Program-made: the position numbers and the translations under genes | Notes under the pieces: generated by a model | Databases searched by the model: none | Told to the model about the DNA's origin: nothing | The model's input: the letters and a program-made list of their open reading frames with translations, nothing else | In this document: positions 42,969 to 52,448 of the stretch, piece by piece | Numbering within the stretch: the first letter of the stretch is position 1 | Layout: every line of letters begins with the position of its first letter | NCBI GenBank assembly: GCA_002481295.1 | Contig: DLDU01000025.1 | Location: 1-59,188 of the forward strand | Direction: 5' to 3' | Source: Prevotella sp. UBA7764 | GTDB taxonomy: Bacteria > Bacteroidota > Bacteroidia > Bacteroidales > Bacteroidaceae | Length of the DNA: 59,188 nt

Positions 42969-43982
42969 ATGAAGAAAAAGAATGTCCTGAAAATCATCTT
43001 CCTTGCCGTTCTCGTCGTGGGCACGGTGCTGATCATCATGCAGCAGCGCAACACGCCTTATCAGCACGATACGGGTTTTGTCTTCGGCACGGAATACCAT
43101 ATCACCTATCAGTCCTCAGACGACTTGCAGCCGGAAATTGACAAGGCGTTGGCACAAGTTGACACAGCACTCTCGCCTTTCAATAAGCAGTCGGTGATCA
43201 CGCAGGTCAACAACAACCGGCCGGTGAAGCTCAGCGAGATGTTTACTGAGGTGTTCAGCAAGGCCGAGTCCATCTCGCGTGAGACCGACGGTGCCTTCGA
43301 CATCACTGTGGCACCGCTCGTCAACGCGTGGGGCTTCGGCTTTAAGTCGGGTGTGCATCCCTCGCGCCATATCGTCGACTCGTTGCGGCAGTTTGTAGGC
43401 TATAAGAAGGTGGCACTCGTCGACGGCCGCATCGTCAAGAAGGATCCGCGACTGATGCTCGACTGCTCGGGCATCGCCAAGGGCTACGGCGTCGACGTGG
43501 TGGCGAAACTCCTGCGCGACAAGGGTGTCGAGAACTTCATGGTGGAGATCGGCGGCGAGATCGTCACGAGTGGCATCAGTGAGAAACGACTACCCTGGAA
43601 GATAGGAGTTACAAAGCCTACCGATGACGCTACGCAGACCAACCAGGAGCTGCAGACGGTGCTCAACGTCACGGACAAAGCCATGGCAACAAGCGGCAAC
43701 TATCGCAACTTCTATTATAAAGGCGGCAAGAAATACGCTCATACCATCGACCCGAAGACGGGCTATCCCGTGCAGCACAACATCCTGTCGTCGACTGTGC
43801 TGGCCTGTGACTGCGCCACAGCCGATGCCTATGCCACCGCGTTTATGGTCACAGGACTGAAAGGTGCGCAGGCGATTCTCCGCAAGCATCCCGAGCTGAT
43901 GGTCTACTTTATCTACGACGATGGCAAGGGGCACAACCAGGTGTGGTACTCGCCCTCGATGAAAAAGGCCATCGCGGAATAA
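42969..43982 (+). CDS. apbE: FAD:protein FMN transferase ApbE
   Basis: 337 residues. It attaches FMN to Thr/Ser of target proteins such as Na+-NQR and Rnf subunits. An N-terminal membrane anchor (5-24) precedes the ApbE domain: 'GFVFGTEYHITYQ', 'SRETDGAFDITVAPLVNAWGFG', 'LMLDCSGIAKGYGVDVVA', 'FMVEIGGEIVTSG', 'ATSGNYRNFYYKGGKKYAH' (normally 'STSGdYer'), 'IDPKTGYPV' and 'CATADAYATAFMVTG' (Mg/FAD binding). All motifs are in place. It lies 11 nt downstream of the DUF6048 gene and 14 nt upstream of a Crp-family regulator. No NQR/Rnf genes occur in the window. Confidence 0.93.
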   Translation: MKKKNVLKIIFLAVLVVGTVLIIMQQRNTPYQHDTGFVFGTEYHITYQSSDDLQPEIDKALAQVDTALSPFNKQSVITQVNNNRPVKLSEMFTEVFSKAESISRETDGAFDITVAPLVNAWGFGFKSGVHPSRHIVDSLRQFVGYKKVALVDGRIVKKDPRLMLDCSGIAKGYGVDVVAKLLRDKGVENFMVEIGGEIVTSGISEKRLPWKIGVTKPTDDATQTNQELQTVLNVTDKAMATSGNYRNFYYKGGKKYAHTIDPKTGYPVQHNILSSTVLACDCATADAYATAFMVTGLKGAQAILRKHPELMVYFIYDDGKGHNQVWYSPSMKKAIAE

Positions 43983-43996
43983 AACTGTCGTGACGC

Positions 43997-44668
43997 ATGG
44001 CCGCTGAAATCTTCAAGACGCTCGTCAGCTTTCCGCTTTTCATCGGCATGGGACGGGAAGAGCTGGAGACTATCGTGGCGAAGACGAAACTCTCCTTCCA
44101 CACGATGCGCGAGGGAGAGGTCATCGTCGACACGACGACACGCAGCGGTATGCTCGTCATGCTCACCGACGGTACGGCTGTGGCTACGTCCTACTCCGAT
44201 GATAAAGCCTACTGGGTGGAGGAAGACATCAACGGCCCCGTGCTCGTGCAACCGGAATATGTCTTCGGTTTGGCGCAGCGCTTTTCTCAGTTATGGAAAG
44301 CGAAGACCACCTGCCATCTCATCACGCTCGACAAGCAGGAGATCCTCAAGCTCAGCGACAACTCGCTCATCTTCCGCCTCAACCTCCTGAACCTGCTCTC
44401 CACGCAGGTACAGAAGCGGCAAGCACTCTTCTGGCGTGCCGCGCCACACTCCGACGAGGAGTTCCTTCGCCGTTTCTTCCTGGTGCATTCGATACGCCCG
44501 GCAGGCAGGAAGGTTCTCCACATCAAGCTCACAAGAATAGAAAAAGAGCTGAACATCGACCGTCGCCGCCTGTCTGCCGTTCTCCGACAATGGGAGCGGG
44601 CCAACCTTGTGATATGGACTCGCGGCTGCATCTTCATTCCGGCACTGGAGAAGATCATCAACCGGTAA
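43997..44668 (+). CDS. Crp/Fnr-family transcriptional regulator
   Basis: 223 residues. The N-terminal cyclic-nucleotide-binding-type domain (about 5-115) includes 'FPLFIGMGREELETIVAKTK', 'FHTMREGEVIVDTTTRSGML' (usual 'y..G..i...G') and 'LVMLTDGTAVATSYSDD'. A dimer helix follows (about 125-145), then a C-terminal winged helix with the recognition segment 'LTRIEKELNIDRRRLSAVLR' and 'QWERANLVIWTRGCIFI'. No Cys cluster for Fe-S is visible, so an Fnr-type oxygen sensor is unlikely. It directly follows apbE; the targets are unknown. Confidence 0.85.
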   Translation: MAAEIFKTLVSFPLFIGMGREELETIVAKTKLSFHTMREGEVIVDTTTRSGMLVMLTDGTAVATSYSDDKAYWVEEDINGPVLVQPEYVFGLAQRFSQLWKAKTTCHLITLDKQEILKLSDNSLIFRLNLLNLLSTQVQKRQALFWRAAPHSDEEFLRRFFLVHSIRPAGRKVLHIKLTRIEKELNIDRRRLSAVLRQWERANLVIWTRGCIFIPALEKIINR

Positions 44669-44837
44669 GCATGGACTTATGGTGACACATGGCCGACGGA
44701 AGAGATGTGGCAGAATGTCCAGAACTACTAATAAACTTGACAAAGAACCCTTCCCGCGAACGTTTGTTCCAGAGAGAAAAGAAGAAAAGTAGAAAGCAAA
44801 AAACGCCTTCTTTCTTTTAAAAGTATGGCATTCTATC

Positions 44838-44899
44838 GACATCTCACCAAGATGATGCGCACATCTCAGTGAGATGATATGATCATTTCACTGAGATGG
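44838..44899. repeat. Cluster of GAGATG-type palindromes, second site
   Basis: GACATCTCACCAAGATGATG (44838), CACATCTCAGTGAGATGAT (44860) and TCATTTCACTGAGATGG (44883) repeat the pattern seen at 5341-5417. Confidence 0.65.
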
Positions 44900-44930
44900 C
44901 AGTATCATTGCACCATAATGACAACAAAAA

Positions 44931-44975
44931 ATGGCACTTTTGGCGGCTCTACGGCTGCTAAAAGTGCCTTTTTCT
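44931..44975. terminator. Bidirectional terminator between convergent genes
   Basis: GGCACTTTTGGCGGC pairs with GCTGCTAAAAGTGCC (G-U pairs in the upper part), with an A-run before and TTTTT after. It separates the Crp-family gene from tamL. Confidence 0.85.
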
Positions 44976-45208
44976 TTGGCGGAGTGATGCTGTCTTGTTT
45001 ATATTGCGCTATCTGTCAGCAAATTACAAAAACATGCGTAAAAATCGCGAAATTGCTGTCTGGTGGTCTGTTGCTTGAAAAGAACGCGCTCTCGTCGCCG
45101 CTTTTTTGTCAGAATACACAACATAACTCTTGGTGTGATAAATGAGCTACGGACTTTGTAAATTCATTATTTTGGCATTTCACTCTCGTCATTCTGTCTG
45201 CAACCTTA

Positions 45209-47551
45209 TTAGAACGGGTAACCGATGGCGAAGTGGAGGCTCTGACTGTCGCGGAACGAGCCGACGTTGTAGAAGCCGCTCTTGTAGGGCACATGCAAGC
45301 CGACGCCCCAGTCCACACGGATGACCAGGAAGTCCATGTCGTAGCGCAGACCGACACCCGTGCCGAGTGCCATCTCCTTGAGGAGGTTCTTCGGTTCGAA
45401 ATGTCCGCCGCTGCGGTCGTCCTTGTGCAGCGACCACACGTTGCCTGCATCAAGAAACATCGCACCATAGAGGTTGCCGAACAGCCGCGGGCGGTATTCC
45501 AGGTTGCCCAAGAACTTCAAGTCGCCCGTCTGGTCGAGATAGTTATTCGTTGCCGACTCAGCGTTGTGGTAGCTTCCCGGTCCTATGCTGCGCACGGTGA
45601 AGGCACGGATGCTGTTGGCACCACCGACATAAAACTGCTCGCTGTAGGGCGCCTCACCCGAGTTGCCGTAAGCCCACAGCATACCCAAGTCGCCGTGCGC
45701 CACGAGACTACTGTGCTCCGTCAGTTGCCATGTCTTCACCAGCTCTGTTTCCAATTTGAAGAACTGAGCATATGGGTTTTTAAACAGTTCCTTATTCTTC
45801 TTGCTCCATTTGTTTCCGGCCACCATCTCGCCAAGGGACAGGATGTTGCCGCTCTCGCTGACCGTGGTCTGCCACCACAGCGGATTGCGGTAGGTCTTCG
45901 GACTCGTGTAGGTGTAGACATACTGCATCTTCGGGATGAACTGGTCGCGCATGGTGTAGGCCAGATAAGGATTGGCGGTGAGCACCGAGTCGAAGGCTGC
46001 CGTGCGCCGCTTCATATATTCATAGGAGAACGATAGGGGAGTGTACTGGTGTTTGCTCGTCGGTGACGTCTGGAGGTTGTAAGTCCACTCACCCGACACG
46101 ATGCGGCGCTTAAAGAATCCCGCACGGTTGAGGATGTCGGTCGAGAACTTCAGCGTTGTCGACGGCGTGGAGAAGAAGCCGATGCGTCGGAAGTGGTTGA
46201 AGAGCTTCTTGCGGAAATACGAGACGTAAGGGATGACCATACGCGGCAGTTGCAGCGAGACATCCGCACCATACTCATAGCTGTTGAACTTCGACGCGTT
46301 GCCTTCTCCGTGGTGTGCCGTCTGCCACTCATAGTTGCCCTTGATCTTCAGGTCGAGGAGCTCGCCGCCGCGGAATGCGTTGCGCCGCGTGATACCGAGC
46401 ACAGCGCCCGGTCCGATGCGGTTGTTGGTCTTTCCGGTGACGTTGCCTTCCAAGTAGATGTCGTAAGGCTTGTCAAAGACCAGGTTCATGTGCATGTCGA
46501 GTGTGTCGGCGCGCCCTGTGGTGTCACGTGGCGAGAAGTTGACGTCGACGGTGCTGAACAGTCCTGTTGAGGACAGGTTGCTGATGCCGGCTTGATATTC
46601 AGAATAGTTGTAGAGTTGGCGGGGGAAGAGACGGTTGGCGCTGAGGATGACGGGCACGCGCAGTGGCGAGTGCTTGCCATTGTATCGCATGGTGATGTCG
46701 CGTCGCGTCTCGCTGTTCATGAGGCTGTCGCCATAGCTTTTGTGCAAGTCGATGTTGATCTTTCCGATGGTCCATTTTCGCTCCGCCACGCTTGGCGTCT
46801 GCTCGGCGAGTTGCAGTTTCAACAGCACTTTTCCCGGTTGCGAGACGCTGTCGACGAGCCACGAGGCATAGGACGGCTGATAGTAGAAGAAGCCGTTGTT
46901 GCGCAGCAGGGTGCTCACGCGTCGGCGCTCGGCGTCGAGGGTGTTCACGTCAAAGGCGTCGCCCTTGCGGATTCTTGCCTCGGCTGTGGTCGCCATGATG
47001 AGGCTGTCGGCCTGAGGCGGGAAGCCCTGATAGCTGAGCGAGTCCACCGTCCACAGCGGTCCCATGTCTACGGTGTATTTGATCTTGGCCTTTTTCGGGT
47101 TGTGCTGCTTGATAATGTCATATCCCACCTTGCCGTGGAAGTAGCCGTGGGCGCGCAGCACCTCCTGCGCCACCGAGGCGCGCAGGGCAGGGTTGACCCA
47201 GCTGAGCAGCACCGGACGGGAGCCGAAGGAGGATAGCATCCATTTCGAGAAACCGTCATTGCTGCCGACAAAGGCGTTCCAGACCCACAGTCCCACCTGA
47301 AAGGGCGACCTGACCGAACTGCTGCCGAAGAGAGCACCGTTGGGCGCCGTGGCCAGGGCAGCGTCTATTTCCGCTTGCGTATTGGTGAAGTGCTTGTCCT
47401 GTACGGGCGTTTTATATTTGGTCTTGGCCAGTCCCGTGTAGAGCTGGTCACCGTCGGGAATGCTTCGGGTGGTCGAGCAGGCGGTGACGAGTACCGTCGC
47501 CAGCGCCAACATCAGCGTTTTTGCGAGTCGAGTGATATGCGTGTATGTCAT
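45209..47551 (-). CDS. tamL: TamL: lipidated BamA/TamA-family outer membrane protein
   Basis: 780 residues. It differs from classical TamA by a lipoprotein signal (MTYTHITRLAKTLMLALATV, then LVTACSTTRSIPDGDQLY). POTRA-like repeats occupy the first ~330 residues ('VAQEVLRAHGYFHGKVGYDI', 'LDAERRRVSTLLRNNGFFYY', 'FPRQLYNYSEYQAGISNLSS'). A 16-strand barrel follows, with 'YVGGANSIRAFTVRSIGPGS' (the 'GG..siRGf' loop 6 motif of Omp85, here RAF) and ends 'QSLHFAIGYPF'. TamL and TamB are thought to form an envelope assembly module, and in Flavobacterium the module is reported as essential. tamB lies upstream and ends 28 nt before its start. Confidence 0.92.
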   Translation of the reverse strand: MTYTHITRLAKTLMLALATVLVTACSTTRSIPDGDQLYTGLAKTKYKTPVQDKHFTNTQAEIDAALATAPNGALFGSSSVRSPFQVGLWVWNAFVGSNDGFSKWMLSSFGSRPVLLSWVNPALRASVAQEVLRAHGYFHGKVGYDIIKQHNPKKAKIKYTVDMGPLWTVDSLSYQGFPPQADSLIMATTAEARIRKGDAFDVNTLDAERRRVSTLLRNNGFFYYQPSYASWLVDSVSQPGKVLLKLQLAEQTPSVAERKWTIGKINIDLHKSYGDSLMNSETRRDITMRYNGKHSPLRVPVILSANRLFPRQLYNYSEYQAGISNLSSTGLFSTVDVNFSPRDTTGRADTLDMHMNLVFDKPYDIYLEGNVTGKTNNRIGPGAVLGITRRNAFRGGELLDLKIKGNYEWQTAHHGEGNASKFNSYEYGADVSLQLPRMVIPYVSYFRKKLFNHFRRIGFFSTPSTTLKFSTDILNRAGFFKRRIVSGEWTYNLQTSPTSKHQYTPLSFSYEYMKRRTAAFDSVLTANPYLAYTMRDQFIPKMQYVYTYTSPKTYRNPLWWQTTVSESGNILSLGEMVAGNKWSKKNKELFKNPYAQFFKLETELVKTWQLTEHSSLVAHGDLGMLWAYGNSGEAPYSEQFYVGGANSIRAFTVRSIGPGSYHNAESATNNYLDQTGDLKFLGNLEYRPRLFGNLYGAMFLDAGNVWSLHKDDRSGGHFEPKNLLKEMALGTGVGLRYDMDFLVIRVDWGVGLHVPYKSGFYNVGSFRDSQSLHFAIGYPF

Positions 47552-47579
47552 GGATTGAAATTGCTATATATATAAGTTG

Positions 47580-50500
47580 TCAGTTGCCGAGCGAGTCTTT
47601 CTTCTCTTTCCCGAACAGGTCGCTGAGGCTGCTGAACTTTCTCTTCCACAGGAAACCGCCGCCGAACTTGCTCACGTTGCCCTCCAGCCAGTCATAGCCG
47701 TCGCGGACGTAGAACAGGTTGAGATATTTGTTCGAGGTGGGACTGAGCCGGTATTCCAGCGTCACATTGTCGAAGAAAGTCTGATCCTGCTGTGGCGACA
47801 CGTCGGCACCGGTCGACAGCTTGCCGCCGATGGAGACGCGCAGCCGGTTGTTCCAGAAGCGCTTGGCAAACTTAAACGAGTAGTCGGTGTGGAGTGCGCC
47901 CTGCGAGTTGAACGAGTTCTCCACGCCCACGCTGACGTCGAGCGATCGCAGGGCCTTGCCGGAGATCTGGTTGATCTGACTGTTGAGGAAGGCACTCAGT
48001 GCCGAGTTCATGGTGAAGTTGCTCATGTTGCCGTCGGCGAGAAACATGCCGGTGGTGAGCATTGTCACGGCGAGCTTGCCGCGCTCCTCCTTCGACATGG
48101 ATTGCAGCTGGTTGTGGATCGTCATGTCCTCGGGTGCGTCGATGGTGAATTCCAGTCCCATGTCCTGCAAGGTCTTCGTGACCACGACGCCGCAGTTGAA
48201 CGTGACCATACGTCCCTCGCCAGCCTCGCTGCCCACGGCCGACTTGGTCTGTTCGGTTGCCGTGATGTTGAGCGTCGGGTTCATCGGGTCGCCGGTGAAG
48301 GCAATGTAGCTGCCGTCCTGGATGGTGAAGGTCTTCAGCGGGATGACGGGGAGCGAGTATTTCATCTCGCCCGATCCGATGGTGTAGCGTCCGCGGAGGA
48401 TGACGCCGTCGGCGATGTTGTATTGCATGCGCATGTCGCCGCCGCCAATGACGTCGACATAGTTGGAGTGGTCGGCGTTGAGGAAGGCATCGACGTGCGC
48501 GCCGTCGTCGATGTGGATGTTCAAGTCCACGTTCAGACCCGTGAGCGGCGGCCGGCTGACTTCGTCGTTGATGGTGTCACTGAAGTTGGTGAACTGCGCG
48601 AGTCCGTCGAGTTGGTTGTCGGTGGAGAGCGGTGTGTCCTTCAGATTGTATTTCAAGTCGGTGGTGCCGAGCACGTCGGTGCGTCCGCGTACCTTGAGAT
48701 TGTCGAGCAGTCCTGTCATCGTACCATAGAAGTTGACGTAGGCCTTGCCGTAGATCTCGGAGCGGCTGGTCTCCTTAGAGTCTACGAGCAGCAGGTTGGT
48801 GCCGCGCATCTGTACGTTGAGCCGCATGGCGTCGAGGTCGCTGAAGTCAAAGGAGCCCTTGACGTTGAGCGGCTGGTCGTTGTGGGCAAAGACCTCGAAG
48901 TTCTCAAAGAGCAGTTTGCTGTCCTTGAACGTCACGGGGTCTGAGGCGAAGGCAAGTTCCACGCCGTAGGGCTCAGAGAACATGCTGGCCGAGTCGAGGA
49001 AGAGTTCGCCGTTGACGACAGGCTTGGTGAGCGAGCCCTTGATGGTCAGGTTGCCGTCGGCAGTGCCCTTGAATCCCACGATTTTCTGCGGAATAAAACC
49101 GTTGGCCAAGGCCAGCGGCAGGTGGTCGGTGTTGACCTTTGCGTCGAGGTAACCGTTTCCGGCTGCGTTGTAGGTACCCGTCAGCGTGCCCACCTCGTCG
49201 CCGTCGTGGGTGAGGATACCGTCGACATAGTGGGTGCCGTCGGGCTTCGGCATATAGGTGAACTCCGAGCCTACGTCGCCCATCTCGCAACCCTCATAGA
49301 CCATGTCCTTCACGTCGACAGCCGAGGACACCGAGAGCTGTTCGGGTGTCTGGATGAGGTGGAAGTCGCCGTTGAGGATTCCCGACATATCAGGCATGTA
49401 GGGGATGATGGACAGTGCCTCGCCGAGGTTGAGCTGATGTGTGGAGACGGTGATGTCCTGCAGGGCTTCCGTGTTGCTGTCGTCAGTGTAGACCTGTAGT
49501 CCCATGCCGTCGGCAGCCTTCATCTTCACGTTGGCACTGACACGCCGGTTGCCGTCGAGGAAGACATAGTTGCTGTCGTTGACGCTGAACTCCTTGTAGG
49601 CCAGTATCGGGTTGTCGCCCGCGAGATGGATGCGTATGCCGTGGTCTTGCATGGCGGCTTCGAGGCTGAGGCGGAGTCCGAGCTTGTCCTTGGCGTCGTA
49701 GAGACGTGTGGTGAGCGTCGTACCGCTGCCCTGCAGCGTGCCGTCGAGAAGGGCGTTGAAGACATACTTCGGGTTTTTCTTGCCGTTGTGCAGCTGCAGG
49801 GTGTAGGCCACATTGTCGAGTCCCGACTTGATGCTCAGCCTCATGGTGTCCACCTCCATGCTGTCGTAGACCACCGAGTCGGCTTGCACCGTACCGTTGA
49901 GGCCGAGCAGAGGCGAGGAACTCATGTCCATCTGCAGGTTGTGGAGGTCGTAGCCAAAATGCTTTAATACGCGGTAGACGATGTTCTCGCTGCCTGCCGA
50001 GAGCTGGATGCGCAGGTCGGGGAGCAGACGGCGCAGGCGTGCCTCGTCGATATACTTGTTGGAGATCTGCCGCTGCAGCTCGGCCATGAGGGCATTGCCG
50101 TGTTTGATGAGCCGCTCATAGCTGCCGCTGCCGTCCATGTTGAGGTGGAAGTCGCCGCAGTCCACGATGGCGTGGGTGGTGTCGCGGGTGGTCAGGATGT
50201 CGAGCATCACCTCTTGCGGGCGGTAGTGTCGGTTGCCCTCGCTGAGGGTTATGTCGCTGAGCATGCCCTCGATGTCGTGGTGCTGTTTCAAGTCTGAGCG
50301 TATGTCGACGTGCCCGCAGAGTCCGAGGGTGATCGGCTTGTCGGCGAGGTGCAGGGCGTAGAGGTCGGCGTGGGCGAGATCGCAGGCGGCCGTGCCGATA
50401 AACGCGTGGCGGTTGAGCTGGGCGTTGATGCCGACGAGACCCTTGAATAGCGGGTTGACGCTGTTGACGTGGGCTTCTACGCGGCCGCCGCGGATGTTTG

Positions 50501-52166
50501 CCGTGGCCTTGATGCCGCTGAGGTTATAGCCGGAGTAAGCGAACTGCTGACTGTGAATCTCGGCCTTCACGCGGGTGCGGGGCGAGAAGAGGTCGGTGCC
50601 CGTGCCGTTGGCGGCCAGCGTGCCGGTGAAGGGATGCAGGCCCTGACGGGGCAGAAAGTGGTTGAGGGGGAAGCGGCGTGCGCGCAACTTGGCGCTGTAG
50701 GCCAGTGCGCCACGGGTGTCTATGGCTGCCTGACCGCTGAGCGAACCGCCGCCCTGCGTGGCGATGAATGTCGAGGCATAGCGCGGGCCGTTGACCTTGA
50801 CGCGTCCGCGGAAGCCGATGCCGTTGGGCAGGGCGACCGTCTTGGGCAGCGTGTTGCCCAAGAGCCGCTTCACGGGTCGCATATTATAGGCGTAGGCTTT
50901 TACGTTGAGATCAGCCGTGAGTCGTTTCGGATCGGTCAGACGGCTCAGGAAACCGTCGGCGGAGAGACGCAGCAGGGTGGGGACAGCGAGACTGAGCCTG
51001 TCGAGATGTAGCCGTTGGAGGTTGCCGCCGAGGCTGCCGTTGACGATCAGTGGCTGTCGGGGCAGGTTGTTGATCAGCTGTCGTGGCATATTTTGTCCGG
51101 CGATCAGCTTGATGTCGCTCATGCCCACGTGGCCGTGGACGGTGGCGCGGAGGCTTCCCGGCAGGCTGTCGGCAAAGGCGTTCATGTCCATGGCAAAGGA
51201 CAGACGCAGCTGTGAGCCCGGTGTCTCAAGGCTCAGTCCGGGCAGTTCGAGGCGTGTGCTGTCCATGCGGAAGGGTCCTTGCAGCTTGTCGACGGTCAGT
51301 CCGCTCTTTTCGTGAAAGGCACCCTGACGGATGATGAGGTTGAGCTTTGAGTCGCAATAATAAAAGGAGTCGGCCTTGAGGTTAAGTTCAGAGAGCGCGA
51401 GATGGTTGAAGTCCAGTCCCTTTGTCTTCTTGACAAAGTTCTGGTCCATGGCCAGTGCGCCCGTCTGCCAGTCGAGATGGCCGACGGTATAGAGACTCTT
51501 GAACAGGTCGAGATAGGCTTGGCGTGCTTCGAGATTGCCCATGAGGGCGTGGATGGCGAGCGTGTCGCCGGGCAGGTGCAGGGCAAAGGCGGTGTTGCGG
51601 GCTTTGAGCCGGCTGATGGCGATCTTCCAGTAGTTAGTGCTCGGCGTGGTGTCGGGCGGTACGGTGTCGCTGAGCGCGATGTCGATATCGGCGTTGTCGA
51701 GCAGGCAGTGGTTGACGTTGACATGCTCCTTGCCGAGGTCGATGCCGTGGGCTTTGAGCGTCAGCGTGCCCACCTTGCCCTTGATGCGGCATTTGGGGAT
51801 GAAGTGTGTGGTGTTGACCTGCATGTCGCGGAAGGAGAGCTCGTCGACCATGACCTGCTTCTTCAGCAAAGGCCAGAGCTGCACGTCGGCGACGGTGTGG
51901 TGGATATGTGCCACGGTGTCGGTCACGCCGCGCAGTGAGTCGTTGGGTTCGAGCACCTTCACCTCGTCGAGAGCGAGGTCCAGGGGCCATGCCAGACGCA
52001 CGTGTCCCACGCTGATCTGCATCTTCATCTTGTCTGATGCATAGCGTGTGACCTGCCCTGCCGCCCAGTTCTGAAACGGTGGGAAGTAGAAGAGCAGGCA
52101 GAGTATGATGATCAGCAATACGGGAATGCCCACGGCAATGCCCGCCCACTTGAGGTATTTCTTCAT
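47580..52166 (-). CDS. tamB: TamB (AsmA-like, DUF490) translocation/assembly protein
   Basis: 1528 residues. An N-terminal transmembrane segment (about 7-28) anchors it in the inner membrane. A long beta-taco body of repeating strands spans the periplasm, as in AsmA/TamB proteins, with recurring 'DG.L....' patterns. The C-terminal DUF490 region includes 'SYIAFTGDPMNPTLNITATE' and 'GVENSFNSQGALHTDYSFKF', ending 'LYVRDGYDWLEGNVSKFGGGF' then 'LWKRKFSSL'. Its partner is TamL in the outer membrane. The pair occurs together in Bacteroidetes. TamB-like proteins are implicated in phospholipid transport and barrel assembly. Confidence 0.93.
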   Translation of the reverse strand: MKKYLKWAGIAVGIPVLLIIILCLLFYFPPFQNWAAGQVTRYASDKMKMQISVGHVRLAWPLDLALDEVKVLEPNDSLRGVTDTVAHIHHTVADVQLWPLLKKQVMVDELSFRDMQVNTTHFIPKCRIKGKVGTLTLKAHGIDLGKEHVNVNHCLLDNADIDIALSDTVPPDTTPSTNYWKIAISRLKARNTAFALHLPGDTLAIHALMGNLEARQAYLDLFKSLYTVGHLDWQTGALAMDQNFVKKTKGLDFNHLALSELNLKADSFYYCDSKLNLIIRQGAFHEKSGLTVDKLQGPFRMDSTRLELPGLSLETPGSQLRLSFAMDMNAFADSLPGSLRATVHGHVGMSDIKLIAGQNMPRQLINNLPRQPLIVNGSLGGNLQRLHLDRLSLAVPTLLRLSADGFLSRLTDPKRLTADLNVKAYAYNMRPVKRLLGNTLPKTVALPNGIGFRGRVKVNGPRYASTFIATQGGGSLSGQAAIDTRGALAYSAKLRARRFPLNHFLPRQGLHPFTGTLAANGTGTDLFSPRTRVKAEIHSQQFAYSGYNLSGIKATANIRGGRVEAHVNSVNPLFKGLVGINAQLNRHAFIGTAACDLAHADLYALHLADKPITLGLCGHVDIRSDLKQHHDIEGMLSDITLSEGNRHYRPQEVMLDILTTRDTTHAIVDCGDFHLNMDGSGSYERLIKHGNALMAELQRQISNKYIDEARLRRLLPDLRIQLSAGSENIVYRVLKHFGYDLHNLQMDMSSSPLLGLNGTVQADSVVYDSMEVDTMRLSIKSGLDNVAYTLQLHNGKKNPKYVFNALLDGTLQGSGTTLTTRLYDAKDKLGLRLSLEAAMQDHGIRIHLAGDNPILAYKEFSVNDSNYVFLDGNRRVSANVKMKAADGMGLQVYTDDSNTEALQDITVSTHQLNLGEALSIIPYMPDMSGILNGDFHLIQTPEQLSVSSAVDVKDMVYEGCEMGDVGSEFTYMPKPDGTHYVDGILTHDGDEVGTLTGTYNAAGNGYLDAKVNTDHLPLALANGFIPQKIVGFKGTADGNLTIKGSLTKPVVNGELFLDSASMFSEPYGVELAFASDPVTFKDSKLLFENFEVFAHNDQPLNVKGSFDFSDLDAMRLNVQMRGTNLLLVDSKETSRSEIYGKAYVNFYGTMTGLLDNLKVRGRTDVLGTTDLKYNLKDTPLSTDNQLDGLAQFTNFSDTINDEVSRPPLTGLNVDLNIHIDDGAHVDAFLNADHSNYVDVIGGGDMRMQYNIADGVILRGRYTIGSGEMKYSLPVIPLKTFTIQDGSYIAFTGDPMNPTLNITATEQTKSAVGSEAGEGRMVTFNCGVVVTKTLQDMGLEFTIDAPEDMTIHNQLQSMSKEERGKLAVTMLTTGMFLADGNMSNFTMNSALSAFLNSQINQISGKALRSLDVSVGVENSFNSQGALHTDYSFKFAKRFWNNRLRVSIGGKLSTGADVSPQQDQTFFDNVTLEYRLSPTSNKYLNLFYVRDGYDWLEGNVSKFGGGFLWKRKFSSLSDLFGKEKKDSLGN

Positions 52167-52197
52167 GCTATATGTTCCAAATGTCTTCTATACCATG

Positions 52198-52229
52198 CAA
52201 AGTAACGAAAAAATAGTGAGAAAAGCAAA
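52198..52229 (-). promoter_or_regulatory. Promoter of the tamB-tamL operon
   Basis: On the minus strand TTTG (52229-52226), 20-nt spacer, TTACTTTG (52205-52198), 32 nt before the start of tamB. The -7 differs from TAnnTTTG by one base (TT for TA). Confidence 0.7.
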
Positions 52230-52329
52230 TCTATCAGCTAAATTCTATCTTGTTTTTTTTTGCTGCACTGTTCTTTTCTTTTCTATATTGCCAATGTCTG
52301 CTCATAGATTTTGGTGATTTGTATAAATG

Positions 52330-52373
52330 AAGATGCCCCAAGGACTCACTTGCGTGAACCCTTGGGGCATCTT
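52330..52373. other. Strong hairpin downstream of the 39-codon gene (hairpin A)
   Basis: AAGATGCCCCAAGG pairs perfectly with CCTTGGGGCATCTT over 14 bp, and the 16-nt loop has a small TCAC/GTGA stem. No clear T-run is present on either strand, so it may serve as a terminator, processing site or RNA protector for the minus transcript. Confidence 0.75.
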
Positions 52374-52380
52374 ATGTTCA

Positions 52381-52416
52381 CTCAGGCCTGCATCCGTCTG
52401 TGTGTGTAGGCCTGAG
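52381..52416. other. Strong hairpin downstream of the 39-codon gene (hairpin B)
   Basis: CTCAGGCCTGCA pairs with TGTAGGCCTGAG (one G-U) around a 12-nt loop. It begins 33 nt past the peptide stop on the minus strand. On the plus strand it is followed by TTTCTCTTTTT, which would be a terminator in that direction, but no plus-strand gene precedes it. Confidence 0.7.
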
Positions 52417-52448
52417 GCGCTTTCTCTTTTTACTGTGGAAATCCTTGG

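Noticed and set aside
44689..44820. 43-codon frame after the Crp-family gene (MADGRDVAECPELL...)
   Set aside because: No ribosome site or promoter, Lys-rich nonsense-like tail, and the palindrome cluster follows immediately; not supported as a gene.
47577..48944. 455-codon open frame antisense to tamB
   Set aside because: It is on the opposite strand of a clear TamB gene and has a composition-driven amino-acid profile (Val/Glu/Ala-rich) with no family match; a shadow of GC-rich coding sequence.
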